From assembly GCF_003014535.1 (NCBI RefSeq), contig NZ_PYGD01000001.1:1550001-1614000 (forward strand): 64,000 nucleotides of DNA, read 5' to 3'. The notes under the pieces are model-generated. The model did not search any database. It was not told the DNA's origin and saw nothing but the letters and a program-made list of their open reading frames with translations. This DNA comes from Taibaiella chishuiensis. GTDB taxonomy: Bacteria > Bacteroidota > Bacteroidia > Chitinophagales > Chitinophagaceae. Of this stretch, positions 52,152 to 59,861 are shown piece after piece (position 1 is the stretch's first letter; the number at the start of each line of letters is the position of its first letter). The translations under genes and the position numbers were made by a program.

Positions 52152-52871
52152 ATGAATAAAGAAACCCAAACCTTAGGCAAACTCTACCTGATACCCGTAC
52201 CCCTGGCCGAAAATGCCCTGTATACCATACCGGAAGCCGTAAAGGAACTGAGCTGCCGGCTCAAACATTATTTTGCAGAGCAAATACGCACTACCCGGCG
52301 TTACCTGAAAAGTATCGATAAAAGCGTGGTGATCGACGAGATCCTGTTTTCGGAGATCAATAACCAGCAGCCGCCGGATAAGGCGCTGTTGCGGCAATGG
52401 CTGAAGGCCGGGCACGATGTGGGTGTAATGAGCGAAGCGGGTTGTCCGGGTATGGCCGATCCGGGGAGCGAACTGGCAGCCGTGGCCCACGAGCTGGGCG
52501 CTACTGTAATACCGCTTACCGGTCCGAGCTCGCTGTTGCTGGCGCTTATGGCTTCGGGTTTTAACGGGCAGGGCTTCCGTTTTGCCGGTTACCTGCCGGT
52601 AAAAGAACCGATGCGGGGCAAAGCCTTAAAAGAACTGGAGGCACTGTCGCGCGAGCGCAACGAGACCCAGATCTTTATCGAAACGCCTTACCGCAATAAC
52701 CAGATGATGCAGGATATTGTACGGCATTGCCGGCATACGACACGCGTATGTGTGGCTGCCGATATTACCGGCGATACCGAGATGGTCAGAACCCTGCCGG
52801 TAGCTACCTGGGCCCAGCAAATGCCCGATCTGCATAAAAGGCCCACCATCTTCCTGGTGCATGCCTCTTAA
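52152..52871 (+). CDS. SAM-dependent methyltransferase, RsmI/tetrapyrrole methylase family
   Basis: A 239-residue protein when started at MNKETQTLGKLYLIPVPLAE; the frame from 52119 runs over the hpf terminator. It has the two-domain fold of RsmI: LYLIPVPL at strand 1, GVMSEAGCPGMADPGSELAA, GATVIPLTGPSSLLLALMAS, FAGYLPVKEPMRGKALKELE and QIFIETPYRNNQMMQDIV. RsmI makes 2'-O-methyl-C1402 in 16S rRNA. The N-terminal half differs from classical RsmI (no GNLxDIT), so this is the divergent Bacteroidota subgroup and its target is less certain. It overlaps the convergent reductase gene by 4 bp at the stops. Confidence 0.82.
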   Translation: MNKETQTLGKLYLIPVPLAENALYTIPEAVKELSCRLKHYFAEQIRTTRRYLKSIDKSVVIDEILFSEINNQQPPDKALLRQWLKAGHDVGVMSEAGCPGMADPGSELAAVAHELGATVIPLTGPSSLLLALMASGFNGQGFRFAGYLPVKEPMRGKALKELEALSRERNETQIFIETPYRNNQMMQDIVRHCRHTTRVCVAADITGDTEMVRTLPVATWAQQMPDLHKRPTIFLVHAS

Positions 52872-53914
52872 TACTCCAGCTCTATGTCGCCGCCTACCGG
52901 GAAGCCCTGGCAGGTGAGCACCAGGCCCTGTTCCAGCTCGCGGTCGGTAAGCACTTCGTTATAGGCGATCCATACCCGGCCGCGGGTGCAGCGGGCCAGG
53001 CAGCTGCCGCATTGCCCCGACTCGCAGCTGTAAGGAATGTGTATGCCCTCTTTTTTGGCCTGTTGCAGGATGGATACCGGGTATTGTACCTGCATGCTGT
53101 AGGTCTTGCCATCAAGCTGTATGCTCACGGTATGCGGATCGGTATCGGGCGGTGTTTCCGTAATCTCGGGCACATAACTCACGAAATTTTCGGTACGGAT
53201 ATTTTGTTTGGGCACACCCTCGGTAAGCAGGGTGATGCTGACGGTATCCATATAGTCGACCGGGCCGCAGATATAACAAAGCATCGTATCGCGGGAGGTC
53301 TGTTCGCGTTCGGCCAGCATGGCGGTCAGCAAACTATTGTTGAGCCTGGATTTCAGGATGTTGTTGGAGCTGCTGAACAGGAAATCGATGATCAGCCTGC
53401 CCTTGCTTTGTTCGGCCAGGTGGATCAGTTGCCGGTAGAAAATAGTATCGGATGCGCTGCGGTTGCTGTAGATCAGTACAACCGATAGTGTTTCGTGCGC
53501 GGCAAGTATGGTTTTGATCAGGGAGAACACGGGTGTGATACCGCTCCCGGCTACGAAGAAGAATACCTGCCGGTAAGGGCTGAGGTCCTCGGGCAGGGTA
53601 AACAGCCCGCCCACACCGGTACAAAGCAGTTCGTCGCCCTTCTGGGCATGGTCTATAAAGTACCGCGAATATTCCCCGTTCTCTACCCGTTTTACCGTTA
53701 TGGAGAGGGGCTCGCTGCATTCCGGCGAGGAAGAGATGGAGTAGGAGCGGCGTTGTTCGCCCGATGGTTTTGGAAAAGCAAAGGTGAGGAATTGACCGGA
53801 GCGGTAACGGTAAGGTGTGCCGTCCTGTTGCTGCAATACAAAAGTGCGCGCGTCCTGGGTTTCAGTAATGATCTGCTGTATCTTAAGCCGTTGATATGTT
53901 GGGTGCTCCTGCAT
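52868..53914 (-). CDS. Ferredoxin-type flavin oxidoreductase (FAD, NAD and 2Fe-2S domains)
   Basis: A 348-residue protein when started at MQEHPTYQRLKIQQIITETQ; the longer frame to 54037 overlaps the divergent peptidase gene. Order of domains: FAD-binding barrel (QRRSYSISSSP), NAD-binding domain (FVAGSGITPVFSLIKTIL, CYICGPVDYMD) and C-terminal plant-type 2Fe-2S ferredoxin with ligands C-x4-C-x2-C in SCESGQCGSCLARC and the fourth Cys in LVLTCQGFP. This is the layout of PaaE and related oxygenase reductases, which pass electrons from NAD(P)H. No oxygenase subunit is nearby, so the partner is unknown. Confidence 0.9.
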   Translation of the reverse strand: MQEHPTYQRLKIQQIITETQDARTFVLQQQDGTPYRYRSGQFLTFAFPKPSGEQRRSYSISSSPECSEPLSITVKRVENGEYSRYFIDHAQKGDELLCTGVGGLFTLPEDLSPYRQVFFFVAGSGITPVFSLIKTILAAHETLSVVLIYSNRSASDTIFYRQLIHLAEQSKGRLIIDFLFSSSNNILKSRLNNSLLTAMLAEREQTSRDTMLCYICGPVDYMDTVSITLLTEGVPKQNIRTENFVSYVPEITETPPDTDPHTVSIQLDGKTYSMQVQYPVSILQQAKKEGIHIPYSCESGQCGSCLARCTRGRVWIAYNEVLTDRELEQGLVLTCQGFPVGGDIELEY

Positions 53915-53982
53915 GAATGGATATCTGGAAGTCAAACTTACGAACTTTACCATAAAACGATCTTTGTTCTTATTTTTACCAG

Positions 53983-55344
53983 ATGAAAAAGATCCTGATC
54001 CACCTTTGCCTGGCAGCAGCCTTTCCCGCCTTTGCACAGCATAACGACTCGCTTAATTTACGTCAACTCTCCGATGAAATTATGTTGCATGGCACCTGTT
54101 ATGATAACCTGCGGGTGCTTACCAAAGAGATCGGTCACCGGCTGAGCGGATCACCTGAGGCCGCGCGTGCGGTAAGCTGGGGCGAGGCTGCATTGAAGCA
54201 GGCCGGCGCCGACAAGGTATGGCTGCAACCGGTGCTGGTGCCTTTGTGGGTAAGGGGCAGCGAGTCGCTTATGGTACAGCTGAAGGGTAAGGAATTTGAA
54301 CCGCTCCATATGCTCTCGCTGGGCAATACCGAGGGGACTGCCGGTAAAGTGCTGGAACGGACCCTTATTTGTGTGCCCGACCTGGCGGCTTTCGACAAGC
54401 TATCCGACGCCGAGGTAAAAGACAAGATCGTTTTTTTTGATTATAAATTCCGCCAGGAACTCATCAGTACATTCGAAGGGTATGGCGATGCGGTAAAATA
54501 CCGCTGGGTAGCTGTAAACAAAGCGGCCCAGCGCGGTGCTGCAGCGGTGATTATCCGTTCGGTAAGCACGGCTCCCGACGATGTGCCGCACACCGGGGCC
54601 TCGCGCTACGAAGACGATGCGCCACATATACCTGCTATTGCCATCGGCAATACGGGGGCGGATAAGCTTGCAGCTGCCTGCAAAAAGCGGGTTATAAAAG
54701 CGCGCCTGACTTCCGATTGCGGCATGAAAGGTGTGATGCCCTCCTATAACGTGATCGGCGAGATCAGGGGGGCTGATGAGCCGGAGTCGGTAATTGTTGT
54801 AGGCGGGCACCTCGACTCCTGGGATGTAGGCGAAGGCGCGCATGACGATGGCGCCGGCTGTGTACAGGCCATAGAAGTGATCAGGACCTTTAAAGCACTT
54901 CATATCAAACCCAAACATACGGTACGCGCCGTGTTGTTTATGAACGAAGAGAACGGGGTAAAGGGCGGCAATGCTTATGCCGATTCGGCAAAGGCAAAGG
55001 GCGAGCGCCATATACTGGCCATGGAAAGCGATGCCGGCGGCTTTACGCCCAGGGGTATAGGCCTGGAAATGCCAGAGCTGCTCAAACAAAAGGTAAAGAG
55101 CTGGTCCCCTTTGTTCCTGCCTTACGGCGTATACGATTTTGACCAGGAAGAGGGCGGTGTAGACATTGGCCCGCTCAAAAAGCAATTGGGCGTACCGCTT
55201 GCGGGCCTCCTGCCCGACTCGCAACGTTATTTCGACCTGCACCACAGCCGCAACGATGTGTTCGAGACAGTAAGCCATCGTGAACTCAAGCTGGGCGCCT
55301 GGACCATGGCGGCGATGGTGTACCTGGCCGACCGCTACTTTTAG
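53983..55344 (+). CDS. Secreted M28 family zinc peptidase (carboxypeptidase Q-like)
   Basis: A 453-residue exported peptidase with signal peptide MKKILIHLCLAAAFPAFAQ. A PA-domain insert covers about residues 120-230. The zinc site is visible: His and Asp in VGGHLDSWDVGEGAHDDGAG, Glu-Glu in FMNEENGVKGG, Asp in LAMESDAGGF and His in YFDLHHSRNDVFE. This is the set of ligands of dizinc M28 aminopeptidases. It is periplasmic or surface-exposed and probably cleaves peptides. It is transcribed away from the reductase gene. Confidence 0.92.
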   Translation: MKKILIHLCLAAAFPAFAQHNDSLNLRQLSDEIMLHGTCYDNLRVLTKEIGHRLSGSPEAARAVSWGEAALKQAGADKVWLQPVLVPLWVRGSESLMVQLKGKEFEPLHMLSLGNTEGTAGKVLERTLICVPDLAAFDKLSDAEVKDKIVFFDYKFRQELISTFEGYGDAVKYRWVAVNKAAQRGAAAVIIRSVSTAPDDVPHTGASRYEDDAPHIPAIAIGNTGADKLAAACKKRVIKARLTSDCGMKGVMPSYNVIGEIRGADEPESVIVVGGHLDSWDVGEGAHDDGAGCVQAIEVIRTFKALHIKPKHTVRAVLFMNEENGVKGGNAYADSAKAKGERHILAMESDAGGFTPRGIGLEMPELLKQKVKSWSPLFLPYGVYDFDQEEGGVDIGPLKKQLGVPLAGLLPDSQRYFDLHHSRNDVFETVSHRELKLGAWTMAAMVYLADRYF

Positions 55345-55554
55345 AAAGCAAATCCTGTTGCGGTGGCATTTAATGCCCCTCTTAATGTGGCGCTTATTTA
55401 TACTGTTGTTTGATGATTTGATCTGTTTTTGAGTGGTTTACTTTTGTAATTTATATATATGTGTTTGCTTCGTAATTCCTGCTTAAACGCAACCGTTAAT
55501 TTCTTGTCACAGGACAATAAATTATCTTCATACACCTAAACGAAAAGCATTTTT

Positions 55555-56223
55555 ATGAAAACGGTAAAAATCACCTTCGCTGCACTGGCGCTGCTGTTGA
55601 GCGCCGGAGCTATGGCCCAGCAAACTACCAATGTAGTTTTGGGTAAAGCAACAGGTAACAGCCAGGTTGTGGCGCCGGTACAACCGGTAGAACCTGTAAG
55701 GCCGGCGCCGGCACCGGTTAATTACACCGAAAAGGCACGGAAATCGGAAACTGCGGGCGCTAACGGCATGTACAACAATCCAAGTTTTGACCGGTCTGTT
55801 AGTAATACAACTCCCGGACAAGGCAGGCCTGTAGGGCACGATCTGAAAAATGCGGAAGGCATGATCCGGATCGACTTCGGCGTTGCTATGGAAGGCGCTA
55901 CGGTAAACACGTTCTTCCCCTTCAACATCGTTACGCTTCAGAACGAAGAAACCGAGGTAACCCCCGTTATCCAGCGGTCGGATTATATCCGCTACACCCC
56001 GCTCAGCAGGGAGACCGGCGTTACCGATGTTAAGCTGGCCAATGGCATGAAGTTTCGCCGTGGCGTAAGCGCAATGTCGGGCAACGGCTTCGACCTGGCT
56101 TACCTGGCCAGCAAACCGGGCGCGGTGGACGAAGTGGTGCAGGTTTACACCAAAAAAGGCAATATCATGTACCGGCTTACCGGTTATGTAGCTGCCAAAG
56201 GTACTTCGGTAAGCGTCAGGTAA
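55555..56223 (+). CDS. Secreted protein of unknown function
   Basis: A 222-residue protein with signal peptide MKTVKITFAALALLLSAGAM. Residues 20-110 are probably disordered and Pro/Val rich (VAPVQPVEPVRPAPAPVN). The rest is strand-rich (IRIDFGVAMEGATVNTFFPF, VVQVYTKKGNIMYRLTGYVA). No family is recognised. Confidence 0.68.
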   Translation: MKTVKITFAALALLLSAGAMAQQTTNVVLGKATGNSQVVAPVQPVEPVRPAPAPVNYTEKARKSETAGANGMYNNPSFDRSVSNTTPGQGRPVGHDLKNAEGMIRIDFGVAMEGATVNTFFPFNIVTLQNEETEVTPVIQRSDYIRYTPLSRETGVTDVKLANGMKFRRGVSAMSGNGFDLAYLASKPGAVDEVVQVYTKKGNIMYRLTGYVAAKGTSVSVR

Positions 56224-56251
56224 TTCCTGGTTGCCAGCTAACTGATATAAA

Positions 56252-56283
56252 CAAAGGCTATCCGGGAAGGATAGCCTTTGTTT
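56252..56283. terminator. Bidirectional terminator
   Basis: Stem CAAAGGCTATCC / GGATAGCCTTTG with a 5-nt loop and TTT tail, between the secreted-protein gene and the convergent porQ gene. Confidence 0.8.
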
Positions 56284-56310
56284 ATGGTACCTGCAAGGAT
56301 GCAGGGAAAA

Positions 56311-57414
56311 TTAATAAGTTTTATTCCAGCCCCAGGATTCGGTTTTTTTACCGATACCGAAAAATTTATTCAGCTGGAAGCTAAGCCCGAGCTCGTTGTA
56401 CGCGCCGGCCGAAGCATAGTAGGATCTGCCATAACGCACCACCAGTTTGTTGAGGTCTACACCCGCTCCGAAAGAGAAGCCGGCCATGCCTTTTACATCT
56501 TTTGCACCCAGTTCGCTCCTGCGGATATGGTTATAGGCCGCCGTTACCGTAACACGTTTACCCAGGATCAGCTCTGCGCCGAAATTAAGGTGACGGAACA
56601 GTTTGTCGGCAAAATAACTTTTGTCCTTTTCCGGCTCGCCTTGCTGCCCAAATATCGTATTGTCCACGATATCTGCGGGGTTGTTGTACCGCACATCCCA
56701 TTCGTAGAGGTGATGCGCTACCATAAACAGGCGCAGCGGCAGGTTTTTCAGCTGTTTGGTAATACCCAGTTGGAGGTCGAAGGGCAGGGGTTCTGCGGTA
56801 TTCTGCGGGTTATATTTTTTGAGCGTAACCCCCATATTCTTGGCCACGATACCAATGGTCCACAGGTTGGCGGTATCGGTATATACCACGCCCACATCGG
56901 CCAATACGGCTATGGCAGAACGGTCTGCGAGTGAAGAGCCGGCCCATTTAAGGGTAACACCGTAGCGCCAGTGTTGCAGGTATTGCCGGGAGGCGCTGAA
57001 GTTTACCGAATAATCGGCGGCCTTTACATCGCCCATGCTGTTGCCATAGATATCCCTGCCCGGGAAGGTACCGTAGTTAAAGTATTGCACACCCAGCGAG
57101 AAATCCGTTTTCAGCGGTTCTACATGATAGGCGTATTGCAGGTTAGCCACGCCGATGCCGGCATAGTAGATATTGTACCCTACAGCCAGTTGGTTATGAA
57201 AAGAAGGGTTCAGCAATCCCGGGTTCTGTAAGGTAAGCGACACATCTTTATCGGGGTTGGCGGGGGCATAACCGCCCAGTGCAGAGATATGCGGGCTGTT
57301 ACTCATGCGCAGGAACTCAAATGCATGCTGCCCGCCGGTTACCTGTGCCTGCGCAGTGGTACCGTAGGCGCAAAGCGCCAGGCCACTGAGCGTTATCCGA
57401 ATAAATTTAGTCAT
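56311..57414 (-). CDS. porQ: Type IX secretion system protein PorQ
   Basis: A 367-residue outer-membrane protein with signal peptide ending AQAQ. The PorQ start is typical: GGQHAFEFLRMSNSPHISAL followed by GGYAP and LTLQNPGLLNP. The remainder is a beta-barrel of the FadL/PorP type ending YNELGLSFQLNKFFGIG. PorQ acts with PorU, PorV and PorZ in the attachment complex that links T9SS cargo to A-LPS. The other complex genes are not in the window. Confidence 0.88.
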   Translation of the reverse strand: MTKFIRITLSGLALCAYGTTAQAQVTGGQHAFEFLRMSNSPHISALGGYAPANPDKDVSLTLQNPGLLNPSFHNQLAVGYNIYYAGIGVANLQYAYHVEPLKTDFSLGVQYFNYGTFPGRDIYGNSMGDVKAADYSVNFSASRQYLQHWRYGVTLKWAGSSLADRSAIAVLADVGVVYTDTANLWTIGIVAKNMGVTLKKYNPQNTAEPLPFDLQLGITKQLKNLPLRLFMVAHHLYEWDVRYNNPADIVDNTIFGQQGEPEKDKSYFADKLFRHLNFGAELILGKRVTVTAAYNHIRRSELGAKDVKGMAGFSFGAGVDLNKLVVRYGRSYYASAGAYNELGLSFQLNKFFGIGKKTESWGWNKTY

Positions 57415-57538
57415 AAGGATGAAACGGGATGAGCTGTTGAAATATTGTATAAAATTTCCTGCAGTGCCTGGTTACAGGGGGCCGGGCCCGGTTGTGCAGC
57501 CGGCACTGCAGGAAGGGATCACATCCCGTACTGTTTGT

Positions 57539-58354
57539 TTACTGGTTGAATCTTTCTACTACGCCTTCGCTTACACCGGTAAAGGAGAAGCCACCATCGT
57601 GGAAGAGGTTTTGCATGGTTACCATGCGGGTCAGGTCGCTGAACAGGGTGATGCAATAGTTGGCGCAATCAGCTGCGCTGGCATTACCCAGGGGCGACAT
57701 TTTCTCGGCATAACCATAGAAGCCGTCGAAGCCTGCTACACCCGAGCCGGCTGTAGTGGGTACCGGTGACTGGGAAATGGTGTTCACCCTTACTTTTTTG
57801 GCAAAGCCATAGGAGTAACCGAAGCTGCGTGCAATGCTTTCCAGCAGCGCTTTGGCATCGCCCATGTCGTTATAGCCGGGGAAAGTGCGTTGTGCCGCGA
57901 TATAGCTCAGGGCCAGCACGGAAGCCCACTCGTTCAGGGCGTCCAGCTTTTTGGCGGTCTGCATTACTTTATGGAAGGATAAAGCGGAAATATCGAGTGT
58001 TTTCAGGAAGTTGTCGTAGTTAGTGCCATCGTAAGCAAAACCTTTACGTACATTGGGCGACATGCCTATGGAGTGCAATACGAAATCGATCTTGCCTCCG
58101 AAATGTTCTGTAGCCTGGTTAAACAGGTTTTCGAGATCGGGAATTGATGTGGCATCTGCGCCGATCACCGGGGCGTTGTTGCACTGGGCAGCCAGCTCTT
58201 TAATGGTACCCATGCGCAATGCTACGGGAGCATTGGACAGTACGATCTCCGCTCCTTCTTCGACTGCACGTAAAGCCACCTTCCAGGCGATGGAACGCTC
58301 GTCCAGTGCACCGAAAATAATTCCTTTCTTACCAGATAATAATTGGTTTGCCAT
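57539..58354 (-). CDS. fabI: Enoyl-[acyl-carrier-protein] reductase (NADH)
   Basis: A 271-residue SDR-type reductase of fatty-acid elongation. Motifs: GIIFGALDERSIAWKVALRA at the cofactor site, LHSIGMSPN, and the Tyr-x6-Lys catalytic pair in ALSYIAAQRTFPGYNDMGDA with the Lys one residue later. The end (ITLFSDLTRMVTMQNLFHDG) matches FabI. It is monocistronic. Confidence 0.95.
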   Translation of the reverse strand: MANQLLSGKKGIIFGALDERSIAWKVALRAVEEGAEIVLSNAPVALRMGTIKELAAQCNNAPVIGADATSIPDLENLFNQATEHFGGKIDFVLHSIGMSPNVRKGFAYDGTNYDNFLKTLDISALSFHKVMQTAKKLDALNEWASVLALSYIAAQRTFPGYNDMGDAKALLESIARSFGYSYGFAKKVRVNTISQSPVPTTAGSGVAGFDGFYGYAEKMSPLGNASAADCANYCITLFSDLTRMVTMQNLFHDGGFSFTGVSEGVVERFNQ

Positions 58355-58459
58355 AGTAATGCTATAAATAATTTGTGGCGGTAAAGATAAAGAAAAATGG
58401 ATAATGTAAGGGTTATGTAACCTTGTCTTTGCCGGAGCGTTGCGCCGGCCGGTTTACCG

Positions 58460-58497
58460 TAAAAGAGAAACGCGTCCCGGAGGCCGGGGCGCGTTTC
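58460..58497 (-). terminator. Intrinsic terminator after the copper protein gene
   Basis: On the minus strand the stem GAAACGCGCCCCGG / CCGGGACGCGTTTC is followed by TCTTTTA. Confidence 0.7.
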
Positions 58498-58527
58498 CTG
58501 TAGTATAGCCTGCAGGCGCGGCTGCGG

Positions 58528-59430
58528 CTATTCTTTAGTTACTTTTTTGGTAATATCCTGGTTGTCATCTTTGTACTGCACCAGGTATTGTCCCGGCTGC
58601 ATTTTGCTCATATCGAATACCGTCATCACGGTATTGTCCGGGTCCGGAACCTTTGTCTGTATTGTTTTTCCGTTAATGTCGACCAGTTCTATAACGGCGT
58701 TTTTGCCGATCCTGCCGGCGATATGGATGTTCAGCTTATCCTTTACCGGGTTGGGATGCAGGTGCAGCTGCAGGTCGTTTTCGCCTTTCAGGGCAAGGAA
58801 CACAACATTGGAGTAACTGCCCTTGCCGTCGAGGTCTACCTGGCGCAGCCGGTAAAATGCCCGTTCCACGATGGGCGAGGGGTCAGTAAACCGGTAGTCA
58901 TGCTTTTGGGTACTGTTGCCGCCGGGGGCCTGCGAGGGCAGCTGGCCAGCCTGTGCAAAGGCGAAGCCGTCGGCCGAGCGCTGTATTTCAAAATGCCGGT
59001 TCTGTTCTTCGGAATATGTGGTCCAGGCAAGCGCTGCACGGCCCTGGGCGTCGATCTTAGACGTAAGGTCGCCCATTTTTACCGGGGTTGGTGCGGTTAC
59101 CGTAAAGGTGCCCGCCATGCCCGGTGCATGTGGGTTGCACTGGTAGTTGTAGGCGCCAAGCTGTGAGGGCTTGTAGGTATAGGTCGTGCTGGAGGAGGTC
59201 ATGGGCTGGTTCCAGGCGGTAGCGCCGCCGGGTATGCCCAGGCTGGTGGTGGTATGCGTGCCCGCAGCCCACTGCCAGCGCACGGTATCGCCCAGCACGA
59301 TGGTCGCGCTGGAAGGGGTAAAGGAATTGGAGCTGCCGCCTACCTGTATGGTCAGTATGGTAGCCCGGGCGCCGGTTGCGGCCAGCAGCAGTAATGCGGC
59401 CGCAAGGTGTGTGTACAATTTGGAGCTCAT
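58528..59430 (-). CDS. Secreted plastocyanin-like copper protein with a T9SS sorting domain
   Basis: A 300-residue protein when started at MSSKLYTHLAAALLLLAATG (signal peptide); the frame to 59514 adds residues before it. Residues 25-112 are a cupredoxin domain with type 1 copper ligands His59 (AAGTHTTT), Cys98, His101 and Met105 (YQCNPHAPGMAG). A linker domain (about 115-215) resembles fibronectin-like modules. The last 75 residues are a T9SS type A sorting domain: LHLHPNPVKDKLNIHI, VIELVDINGKTIQT and MQPGQYLVQYKDD. It should be exported by Sec, then moved and anchored by the T9SS. It probably carries electrons or copper at the surface. Confidence 0.88.
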   Translation of the reverse strand: MSSKLYTHLAAALLLLAATGARATILTIQVGGSSNSFTPSSATIVLGDTVRWQWAAGTHTTTSLGIPGGATAWNQPMTSSSTTYTYKPSQLGAYNYQCNPHAPGMAGTFTVTAPTPVKMGDLTSKIDAQGRAALAWTTYSEEQNRHFEIQRSADGFAFAQAGQLPSQAPGGNSTQKHDYRFTDPSPIVERAFYRLRQVDLDGKGSYSNVVFLALKGENDLQLHLHPNPVKDKLNIHIAGRIGKNAVIELVDINGKTIQTKVPDPDNTVMTVFDMSKMQPGQYLVQYKDDNQDITKKVTKE

Positions 59431-59843
59431 CTTCGTTCGATTTTGGTTATGGAATGATGGTGGCGGGCAGTTATCTGCAACCGCTGCCTTAAATCTACGA
59501 CCCGCTATTGCCAAAAGAAATTTAAAAAAGGTTGAAGCGGTATTTTCATCATCCGAAGCCGTAATACATTCAGTCGAATGCGTATTTATTTCAATAACAT
59601 GCAGATTGTCGCATTTGGCGTGTCATTAAGTCATTTTGAATGAAGTAAATATGCTTATTTTTCATGTTGTATTGCAGGTGGCTGAATTTTAGTCATTTTT
59701 CGCGACAGGGGACTGCCGCTTTTTCTGCCTGCCGTTTTTGGATTGCTTTTTGTACCCTTATCTGCATGCTGTGCTGTTGCCACAAGGCACAACAATAATA
59801 AGCGTGCCGCTGTTATGTGTTGCAATCGGAGCAGTATAACCTA
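59431..59843. other. Intergenic region between the copper protein gene and clpB
   Basis: This gap holds the divergent upstream regions of both genes. No CIRCE element (TTAGCACTC inverted repeat) is seen before clpB. A short imperfect inverted repeat, TGTTGCC / GGCACAACA, lies at about 59773-59792. I see no other structure. Confidence 0.4.
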
Positions 59844-59851
59844 AAAAAGGA
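59844..59851 (+). promoter_or_regulatory. Shine-Dalgarno-like AAAAGGAG before clpB
   Basis: AAAAAAGGAG ends 10 nt before the ATG at 59862. It may be a real ribosome site or chance in a purine-rich stretch. It favours the MNLNNFTIKAQ start over the upstream frame to 59817. Confidence 0.4.
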
Positions 59852-59861
59852 GCAACGAACA

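Noticed and set aside
59444-59861. CIRCE or other heat-shock operator before clpB
   Set aside because: No TTAGCACTC inverted repeat is present, and only a weak short inverted repeat is seen.
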